Assembly (NCBI GenBank): GCA_023433515.1
Contig: JAEZCN010000218.1
Coordinates: forward strand, 1 to 6,192
Length of the DNA stretch: 6,192 nt
Direction of reading: 5' to 3'
Source: Pseudomonadota bacterium
GTDB taxonomy: Bacteria; Pseudomonadota; Gammaproteobacteria; Steroidobacterales; Steroidobacteraceae
The position numbers and the translations under genes were made by a program. The first letter of the stretch is position 1. Each line of letters opens with the position of its first letter. Under the pieces are notes generated by a model. That model was not told where the DNA came from. It saw nothing but the letters and a program-made list of their open reading frames with translations, and did no database searches. Of this stretch, positions 1-5,192 are shown piece after piece.

Positions 1-22
1 GCCCTACACCGATCAGCATTGA
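1..22 (+). CDS. rpsR: Ribosomal protein S18, C-terminal end only (partial)
   Basis: Reading from base 2, the codons give P-Y-T-D-Q-H followed by a TGA stop at 20-22. This closely matches the C-terminus of bacterial S18 (E. coli ends in LLPYTDRHQ). The stop lies 7 bases before the L9 start, and rpsR directly preceding rplI is the standard order in proteobacteria. Only about six codons are visible, so the call rests on this short motif plus context. S18 is a small-subunit protein of the 30S platform that pairs with S6. The rest of the gene lies to the left of the window. Confidence 0.8.
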
Positions 23-29
23 GATAACC

Positions 30-479
30 ATGGACGTCATTCTGCTCACCAAGGTGGCGAACCTTGGAAACATCGGCGACCGCGTCAAAGTGAAGTCCGG
101 CTACGGCCGCAACTTCCTCCTGCCGAAAGGCAAGGCGACGCTGGCCACGCCGGAAAACGTCAAGAAGTTCGAAGCCCGCCGCGCCGAACTCGAGAAGATC
201 GCGCGCGAGCAGTTCCAGGACGCGGAGAGCCGCGCTGCCGCGTTCAAGGAGTTCAAGCTTCAGATCACGGCCAAGGCCGGCACCGAAGGCAAGCTCTTCG
301 GCTCGATCGGCACGGCGGACATCGCCGAGGCCTGCACGGCCCAGGGATACAAGCTGGCGCGCGCGGAAGTGCGCCTGCCCACCGGTCCCCTGCGTACCGT
401 CGGCGAGCACGTGGTGGCCTTGCACCTGCACACGGATATCGACGTGCAGCTGCCGGTTGTTATCACTGCCGAAGAATAA
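30..479 (+). CDS. rplI: 50S ribosomal protein L9
   Basis: The 149-residue product has exactly the length of E. coli L9 and aligns with it throughout. L9 binds 23S rRNA near the L1 stalk with its N-terminal domain, and its C-terminal domain reaches outward on a long helix. Visible parts are the N-terminal rRNA-binding domain with the family signature GYGRNFLLPKGKA (residues 24-36), a charged connecting helix (about 41-75), and a C-terminal domain with GKLFGSIGT (87-95) and VRLPTGPLRTVGEH. The ATG at 30 is the only sensible start because it gives the canonical L9 N-terminus (MDVILLTKVANLG). The ribosome-binding site is weak (TGAGAT, about 8 bases upstream), consistent with translation following on from rpsR, whose stop is 7 bases upstream. 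A strong terminator follows, so rplI probably closes the rpsF-rpsR-rplI transcript. Nothing in it is unusual. Confidence 0.97.
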   Translation: MDVILLTKVANLGNIGDRVKVKSGYGRNFLLPKGKATLATPENVKKFEARRAELEKIAREQFQDAESRAAAFKEFKLQITAKAGTEGKLFGSIGTADIAEACTAQGYKLARAEVRLPTGPLRTVGEHVVALHLHTDIDVQLPVVITAEE

Positions 480-495
480 TCACGTACAACGTGAT
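479..495. repeat. 7-3-7 inverted repeat at the rplI stop codon
   Basis: ATCACGT (479-485) and ACGTGAT (489-495) are perfect inverted arms separated by ACA. The left arm begins on the last base of the rplI stop codon. It could be a small 3' hairpin preceding the terminator or a protein-binding site. No T-tract follows it directly, so it is not a terminator by itself. The function is unknown. Confidence 0.45.
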
Positions 496-501
496 GATTG
501 G

Positions 502-534
502 AAACGGCGGCTTCGGCCGCCGTTTTCGTTTTTT
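502..534 (+). terminator. Rho-independent terminator after rplI
   Basis: A perfect 10-bp stem, AAACGGCGGC (502-511) with GCCGCCGTTT (516-525), encloses a TTCG loop closed by C-G, the very stable C(UUCG)G tetraloop. It is followed by TCG and a run of six T (529-534). It lies 22 bases after the rplI stop, so it should end the S18-L9 transcript and leave dnaB largely dependent on its own promoter unless there is read-through. Confidence 0.92.
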
Positions 535-543
535 GGATCCATT

Positions 544-561
544 TCGACGGACTTCCGTCGA
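544..561. repeat. 7-4-7 inverted repeat upstream of dnaB
   Basis: TCGACGG (544-550) and CCGTCGA (555-561) are perfect inverted arms around ACTT. An A-run (563-568) follows on the + strand, and there is no T-run on either side suited to termination. It lies 65 bases before the dnaB start, in the spacer that must hold the dnaB promoter. An operator-like role or a 5' leader hairpin is possible but unproven. Confidence 0.4.
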
Positions 562-625
562 CAAAAAATCTTTCCGCTCGCGTCAGCCGTGTGGAGAATA
601 ATCGACGACTTGCGGGGAGAGGTTC
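562..625 (+). promoter_or_regulatory. dnaB leader: weak -10-like box and strong RBS
   Basis: Because a strong terminator precedes this spacer, a dnaB promoter is expected here. The best -10-like hexamer is AATAAT (597-602), but no good -35 sits 16-18 bases upstream, so the promoter is only a guess. The ribosome-binding site is clear: GGGGAGAGG at 614-622, with its GGGGAG core 6 bases before the ATG at 626. It fixes the dnaB start. Confidence 0.35.
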
Positions 626-3286
626 ATGTCCAGCACGCCCAAGTTCCGGCGCGAAAAATCCATTTCCAACGAGCTGCGCGAGCCACCGCATTCGCGGGAA
701 GCCGAGCAGTCGGTGCTGGGCGGATTGATGCTCGACCGCTCCGCCTGGGACAACGTCGGCGACGTCATCACCGCGGACGATTTCTACCAGCCCGACCACA
801 AGCTGATTTTCGAGAGCATCGCGGCCCTGTGCAGCGAGGCGCAGCCCTGCGACCCGGTGACGGTGTCCGAGCACCTGCAGCGGCTCGGCAAACTGGGCGA
901 CGTCGGCGGACTGGCCTACCTGGGCACGCTGACCCGCGACACGCCGGGCGCGGCCAATGCGCGCGCTTATGCGGAGATCGTGAAAGAACGCGCGCTGCTG
1001 CGGGCACTGGTCACGACCGGCGGCGAGATCGCGAGCTCCGTATGGAGCGAAGAGGGCGAGACCGCGCGCGAGCTCGTCGAGCAGGCCGAGCGCAAGATCT
1101 TCGCGATCGCCGAAGGGTCGTCGCGCGGCAAGGGTTACGTGAGCGCGAAACAGGCACTGCCGGCGCTGATCGACCAGATCGACGACCTCTACAACAACCC
1201 GAACAAGCCGCGCGGCTTGCCGACGGGGTTCATCGACTTCGACGCCAAGACCGGCGGACTGCGTCCGGGCGACCTGCTGATCATCGCGGGACGCCCGTCG
1301 ATGGGTAAATCGACGCTGGCCATCAACATGGCCGAACACGCGGCGCTCAAGGAAGGCGTGCGCGCGTCGGTGGCCATCTACTCCCTCGAAATGCCCGCCG
1401 AGCAGATCCTGACCCGCATGTTGTCGTCGGTCGGCAGCGTGCATCTCGGCAACATCCGCAGCGGCAAACTTTCCGAGGACGACTGGCCGCGCATCACGGG
1501 CGCGACGAAGCAGCTCCAGGACGCGAAGATCTTCATCGACGACACGCCGGCGCTCACGCCCACCGAATTGCGCGCGCGTTCACGGCGTATCAAGCGCGAG
1601 CACGGGCTCGATCTCATCGTCGTGGACTATCTACAGCTCATGACGGTGCCGGGGACGAAGGAGAACCGCGCGACGGAGATCTCGGAAATCTCGCGCGGCC
1701 TCAAGGCCCTCGCGAAGGAATTGAGCTGCCCGGTGATCGCGCTGTCGCAGCTGAATCGCGGCGTCGAGCAGCGCGAGAACAAGAAGCCGGTGATGTCGGA
1801 TCTGCGCGAGTGCGTGGCGGGCGAAACGCTGGTGTACCTGACCGACGGTCGGCGTGTGCCGATCAAGGATCTCGTCGGGCAGCAGCCGGAGGTCTGGGCG
1901 CTGAACGATGAGCAAAAGCCCGTGGCGGCGAAGGCCGAGATCGTCTGGTCAACGGGCACAAAGCCCGTTTTCGATCTGAAACTCGCCAGTGGTCGCGCAT
2001 TGCGTGCGACGCGCGATCATCGAGTGCTCACCGGCACTGGATGGAAAGCGCTGGGTGATTGCGAGAACGGTGAGCGCGTGGCGCTGTCACGCGGCACGCC
2101 TGAGGTTGCGAAGCCGGTCGAATGGCCGGAGCACTGGCTCGTGCTGCTTGGGCATCTCGTCGGCGATGGCAGCTACCTCAAACATCAGCCATTGAGATAC
2201 ACCACGAGCTCCGAACAGAACAGCGAGGCGGTGTCGGCGAGCGCGCGGCTCTTCGGTAGCGAAGTTTCGCGACATGCGGGACGAGGCAACTGGCACCAAC
2301 TCGTCATTTCCGGAAACGGGAATCGATGGCATGCCGCCGGAGTGGGGCGCTGGCTCAAGGAGCTGGGAATCTTCGGCCAGCGCTCGCACGAAAAACGCCT
2401 GCCGTCGGCGGTATTCCAGTTGAGCAAGCCGCAAGTCGGCATCCTGCTGAAGCACTTGTGGGCCACCGACGGCTGCGTTGCGCTGCGGCGCGATGGCCAG
2501 AACGGCGCTCCTCGCGTGTACTTTGCCACCTGCAGCGAGGGGTTGGCGCAGGACGTCTCCGCGTTGCTGCTTCGTCTCGGCATCGTCTCGCGCACCCGTG
2601 TCGTGCACGCGGAGAATGCGCGCCCGGTCTACAACGTGGATGTGTCCGGATCGACGGACCAACTGTTGTTCGCGGATCGAGTCGGCGGATTTGGGCCGCG
2701 CGAAGCGGCGGTCGCCCAGCTCGGTTCGCTCCTGAAGGCGGTCGTGGCCAACACGAACGTCGACACGCTTCCGAGGGAAATCTTCTGGAGCGTCCGCCAG
2801 AGAATGCGTTCGCAAGGCATCAGCCAGCGCAAGATGGCGGCAATGCGCGGTACCCAATATGGCGGCGCTGCACACTTCAAGTTTGCGCCCTCGCGCGCGG
2901 TCATCAAGCAGTACGCGGAATTGCTCGACGCGCCCGAGCTCAAGCTTTGGGCGGAAGCGCCGCTGTTCTGGGATCGGGTCGTTGCGGTCGAGGCGGCGGG
3001 CGAGTGCGAAACTTTCGACCTGACGGTACCTAACTACAATAACTGGTTAGCTGACGGCGTCGTCACTCACAATTCGGGCGCGATAGAACAGGACGCGGAC
3101 ATGATCCTGCTCATCTACCGCGACGAGGTCTACAACCGCGAAACGCCGAAGAAGGGCGTCGCCGAAATCGATCTCGCCAAACATCGTAACGGCGAGATCG
3201 GCGAGATCCGGCTCACGTTCAGGGGCGCGAACAGCCGCTTCGAGAACTACGTCGACCCGGCGTACGGCGAAGGGATCATGCGTTGA
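626..3286 (+). CDS. dnaB: Replicative DNA helicase DnaB, interrupted by an intein
   Basis: The precursor has 886 residues; without the intein (396-816) it is 465, close to the 471 of E. coli DnaB. The hexameric helicase unwinds the replication fork 5'-3' on the lagging strand and recruits primase. The N-terminal domain (about 22-125) starts with the signature PPHSREAEQSVLGGLMLD. A linker and the RecA-like motor domain follow, with Walker A GRPSMGKS (Lys228), Walker B LIVVDYLQL (Asp334) and SDLRE just before the intein. After the intein the sequence resumes with SGAIEQDAD and then KHRNGEIG, the segment that carries the arginine finger in this family. The ATG at 626 has a strong ribosome-binding site and gives a normal N-terminus. 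The gene is essential, so the intein must splice unless a second copy exists. The stop overlaps the alr start. No frameshift or damaged helicase motif is seen. Confidence 0.97.
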   Translation: MSSTPKFRREKSISNELREPPHSREAEQSVLGGLMLDRSAWDNVGDVITADDFYQPDHKLIFESIAALCSEAQPCDPVTVSEHLQRLGKLGDVGGLAYLGTLTRDTPGAANARAYAEIVKERALLRALVTTGGEIASSVWSEEGETARELVEQAERKIFAIAEGSSRGKGYVSAKQALPALIDQIDDLYNNPNKPRGLPTGFIDFDAKTGGLRPGDLLIIAGRPSMGKSTLAINMAEHAALKEGVRASVAIYSLEMPAEQILTRMLSSVGSVHLGNIRSGKLSEDDWPRITGATKQLQDAKIFIDDTPALTPTELRARSRRIKREHGLDLIVVDYLQLMTVPGTKENRATEISEISRGLKALAKELSCPVIALSQLNRGVEQRENKKPVMSDLRECVAGETLVYLTDGRRVPIKDLVGQQPEVWALNDEQKPVAAKAEIVWSTGTKPVFDLKLASGRALRATRDHRVLTGTGWKALGDCENGERVALSRGTPEVAKPVEWPEHWLVLLGHLVGDGSYLKHQPLRYTTSSEQNSEAVSASARLFGSEVSRHAGRGNWHQLVISGNGNRWHAAGVGRWLKELGIFGQRSHEKRLPSAVFQLSKPQVGILLKHLWATDGCVALRRDGQNGAPRVYFATCSEGLAQDVSALLLRLGIVSRTRVVHAENARPVYNVDVSGSTDQLLFADRVGGFGPREAAVAQLGSLLKAVVANTNVDTLPREIFWSVRQRMRSQGISQRKMAAMRGTQYGGAAHFKFAPSRAVIKQYAELLDAPELKLWAEAPLFWDRVVAVEAAGECETFDLTVPNYNNWLADGVVTHNSGAIEQDADMILLIYRDEVYNRETPKKGVAEIDLAKHRNGEIGEIRLTFRGANSRFENYVDPAYGEGIMR
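1811..3073 (+). mobile_element. DnaB intein with LAGLIDADG homing endonuclease
   Basis: This in-frame insertion of 421 residues (396-816 of the precursor) is a complete class 1 intein that should excise itself and join the flanking helicase parts. Block A begins at Cys396 (CVAGETLVYLTDGRRVP). Block B has the T-x-x-H pair Thr462/His465 (ATRDHRVL). The two endonuclease dodecapeptides are LLGHLVGDG (507-515, Asp514) and LLKHLWATDG (607-616, Asp615). A K-R-L-P segment with Lys590 fits block D. Block F is CETFDLTVP (794-802), and block G ends in T-H-N (His815, Asn816). The first downstream extein residue is Ser817, a valid +1 nucleophile. Both endonuclease aspartates are present, so it may still cut and home. 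An HTH-like stretch lies near 727-745. Base composition is lower than in the exteins in places (53% GC in 2161-2220 against 72% in 841-900), fitting horizontal acquisition. Block F has Asn805 where His is common. Confidence 0.96.
3269..3275 (+). promoter_or_regulatory. Ribosome-binding site for alr, inside dnaB
   Basis: GAAGGGA ends 7 bases before the TTG at 3283 and lies in the last codons of dnaB. It supports the TTG as the true alr start. There is no in-frame ATG or GTG nearby that would give a better N-terminus. Confidence 0.65.
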
Positions 3287-4377
3287 TCCGACTGCTGCGC
3301 GCGCTGATCGACACCGCCGCGCTGCGGCACAACCTCGGCACCATCCGCGCCTATGCACCGGGCGCGAAGGTGATGGCCGTCATCAAGGCAAATGCCTACG
3401 GTCACGGTCTCGTTTCCACGGCGCTCGCGCTCGCGGACGCGGACAGCTTCGCGGTGGCGCGGCTCGAGGAGGGCATCGCGCTGCGCAGCGCCGGCGTGCG
3501 CGCGCCGATCGTGCTGCTCGAGGGCGTCTTCAGTGCCGAGCAGATGGCCGAGGCCGCGCGTCACCGCTTCGAGCTCGTGGTGCACGATCCGCTGCAGATC
3601 AAACTACTCGAAGGTCATCGCGACGCGCGGCGGTTCGTCGTGTGGATCAAGATGGACACGGGCATGAACCGCCTGGGTTTTCGCCCCGAGGCCTTCGCGC
3701 CCGCGCTCGCGCGGCTGCGCAATCTCACCGTCCCGGCGCTCGAGCTGCGCGCGATGACGCACCTGGCGCGCGCGGACGAGCTCGACGAGTCGATGACCGG
3801 GACGCAGGTGGATGTCTTCGAAAAGACCCTTGCGGCTGCCGACCTCGTGGGACCGAAACGCCTGCCTACGAGCATCGGCAATTCCGCGGGCACGCTCGGG
3901 TGGCCGGGCGCGCACGGCGACTGGGTGCGTCCCGGCCTGGCGCTGTACGGTGTTTCGCCTTTCGGAGGCGAACTCGCGGCGAAGTACGGCCTGAGCCCCG
4001 TGATGACGCTGGAAACCACCGTGCTCACGGTGCGCGAGGTGAAGCGCGGCGAGACCGTCGGGTATGCGGGTGCGTGGCGGGCGGAACGCGACAGCGCAGT
4101 CGCAATCCTCGCGGCCGGTTACGGTGACGGGCTTTCGCGCCAGCTTGCGGGTGGAACACCCGTGTTGATCGCGGGCGAGAAATATCCGCTGGTCGGGCGC
4201 GTCTCGATGGACATGATCGCGGTCGACGTGACCGGAGCGTCCGGGATCACCGCCGGCAGCAAGGCGATCATCTGGGGCGAGGGGCTGCCGGTCGAGGAGA
4301 TCGCGGCCCATGCAGGGACGATCCCATACGAGCTGCTCTGCGGCGTGAGCCAGCGCGTGCCACTCGAGCTGAAATGA
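3283..4377 (+). CDS. alr: Alanine racemase
   Basis: The 364-residue product (E. coli Alr has 359) interconverts L- and D-alanine with pyridoxal phosphate in the cytoplasm, supplying D-Ala for peptidoglycan. The N-terminal TIM barrel carries VIKANAYGHG with the PLP-binding Lys35. WIKMDTGMNRLG contains Lys123, matching the lysine that is carbamylated in the Geobacillus enzyme, and Arg130. DWVRPGLALYGVSPF follows. The C-terminal beta domain holds the second catalytic base, Tyr261, in VGYAGAW, and also GRVSMDM. All key residues are present. The start is TTG at 3283 and overlaps the dnaB stop by four bases (TTGA), with a ribosome-binding site in the dnaB end, so translation is probably coupled to dnaB. 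dnaB-alr is the known order in enterobacteria, where alr is the biosynthetic racemase. The stop codon is overlapped by a terminator serving the opposite strand. Confidence 0.97.
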   Translation: MIRLLRALIDTAALRHNLGTIRAYAPGAKVMAVIKANAYGHGLVSTALALADADSFAVARLEEGIALRSAGVRAPIVLLEGVFSAEQMAEAARHRFELVVHDPLQIKLLEGHRDARRFVVWIKMDTGMNRLGFRPEAFAPALARLRNLTVPALELRAMTHLARADELDESMTGTQVDVFEKTLAAADLVGPKRLPTSIGNSAGTLGWPGAHGDWVRPGLALYGVSPFGGELAAKYGLSPVMTLETTVLTVREVKRGETVGYAGAWRAERDSAVAILAAGYGDGLSRQLAGGTPVLIAGEKYPLVGRVSMDMIAVDVTGASGITAGSKAIIWGEGLPVEEIAAHAGTIPYELLCGVSQRVPLELK

Positions 4378-4402
4378 AAAAGGCCAGCTTGCGCCGACCT
4401 TT
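4377..4402 (-). terminator. Terminator of the phosphatase-FHA unit, GCAA loop
   Basis: Read on the - strand, AAAGGTCGGC (4402-4393) and GCTGGCCTTT (4388-4379) form a 10-bp stem with two G-U wobbles and a GCAA (GNRA) tetraloop. The T-run continues to give five T in a row (4381-4377), followed by CATTTC. On the + strand the same two positions become C-A and A-C mismatches and no T-run follows, so it should work mainly for minus-strand transcription. It overlaps the last base of the alr stop codon and lies about 60 bases past the FHA gene stop. Confidence 0.7.
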
Positions 4403-4418
4403 CTCTAATCAATCACGG

Positions 4419-4441
4419 ACGACGGCCCCTGGCCGGCGTTT
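4419..4441 (+). terminator. Possible weak terminator after alr
   Basis: ACGACGGCC (4419-4427) and GGCCGGCGT (4431-4439) form a 9-bp stem with one A-G mismatch and a CCT loop. TT and then CCTTC follow instead of a true T-run. It is the only plausible + strand terminator between alr and the convergent FHA gene, but it is weak. Confidence 0.35.
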
Positions 4442-4448
4442 CCTTCGT

Positions 4449-4460
4449 CGCGCTAGCGCG
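4449..4460. repeat. 12-bp perfect palindrome between convergent genes
   Basis: CGCGCTAGCGCG is fully self-complementary and centred on CTAG. It ends three bases before the stop codon of the FHA gene. It could be a binding site or chance in a GC-rich spacer; there is no independent support for a function. Confidence 0.3.
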
Positions 4461-4463
4461 TGA

Positions 4464-5177
4464 CTAAGCCTCGAAGAAACCCATCTTCACGCCCGCAAGC
4501 TGGATCACATCGTTGTCGGTGAGCTTGCGCGCCTGGCTGCCGATGGCGGTGCCGTTCACGAGCGGGGTGTTCTCGGGCTTGTCCGCATCCACGTGCACGA
4601 TGAAGTAACCGTCCTGACGGCGCGTGATCGCGGCGACCTGGATGCCCGGGCGTCCGAGCGTCGTGAGGGCCTTGTTCAATTCGAGCTCGCGGCCCGCGAA
4701 CGAACCGGAGAGCACCTGCAGCTTGGCCTTCTTGACCGGCGTCTTGCCGTCGATGCCGCGGCGCAGGCCGCTGGCGGACACGTCGGCGGAAACCTTGTCG
4801 GCTCGATCCTTGACCGCCTGCATCTTCTCGGCGGCCGGGCGCGACGAGGGCTGGATGACCATCGTCTTTTCGAATTCGTCCTGGGCCTCGTCGTCTTCGA
4901 CGAAGCGCAGCTGGTGATGTCCGACGGTGACCACGTCGCCGTGTTGCAGCGCATGCTTCTTGATGAGCTTGCCGTTGACGTACGTGCCGTTGGTGCTGTT
5001 CAGATCCTCGAGGAACGAATCGTTGAGGATGTTGATGATCAGCGAGTGATGGCCCGATACAGCCGAATTGTCGATGCGAATATCGTTGTCAGGGAGGCGG
5101 CCAATCGTGTACCGCTCCTTGTTCATGTTGTATTCGGCGAGCACCTGGTTATCCAGGCTCAATACGAGACGTGCCAT
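4464..5177 (-). CDS. Tandem FHA-domain protein
   Basis: This 237-residue soluble protein has no signal peptide or membrane segment. FHA domains bind phosphothreonine peptides. Domain 1 (about 5-92) keeps the family residues: Gly26-Arg27 (YTIGRLPDND), Ser41 and His44 (SGHH), DLNSTNGTYVNG with Asn63, and Asn68. A charged, proline- and alanine-containing linker (about 94-150) includes EFEKTMVIQP, with Thr105 in an acidic setting. Domain 2 (about 152-236) keeps GR (175-176) and VNG (207-209) but lacks the S-x-x-H motif, so it is probably degenerate in phosphopeptide binding. The ATG at 5177 has an AAGGGAAGG ribosome-binding site that overlaps the stop of the phosphatase gene 15 bases upstream, so the two are very likely co-transcribed. 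It probably acts as an adaptor that reads Thr phosphorylation reversed by the phosphatase. Its partners and the kinase are unknown from this window. Confidence 0.93.
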   Translation of the reverse strand: MARLVLSLDNQVLAEYNMNKERYTIGRLPDNDIRIDNSAVSGHHSLIINILNDSFLEDLNSTNGTYVNGKLIKKHALQHGDVVTVGHHQLRFVEDDEAQDEFEKTMVIQPSSRPAAEKMQAVKDRADKVSADVSASGLRRGIDGKTPVKKAKLQVLSGSFAGRELELNKALTTLGRPGIQVAAITRRQDGYFIVHVDADKPENTPLVNGTAIGSQARKLTDNDVIQLAGVKMGFFEA

Positions 5178-5192
5178 TCTTTTCGCCTTCCC

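Noticed and set aside
260..1444. 394-codon open frame on the minus strand across rplI and dnaB
   Set aside because: It lies opposite two certain genes, its product is an Arg/Ala-rich low-information translation with no family features, and long antisense frames are common in GC-rich DNA.
2087..2875. 262-codon open frame on the minus strand opposite the intein
   Set aside because: The sense strand encodes a clear LAGLIDADG intein; the antisense translation shows no recognisable domain.
626..3286. dnaB seen as a phage-derived or broken helicase because of its 886-residue length
   Set aside because: All extra length is accounted for by the intein; the exteins join to a normal 465-residue chromosomal DnaB.
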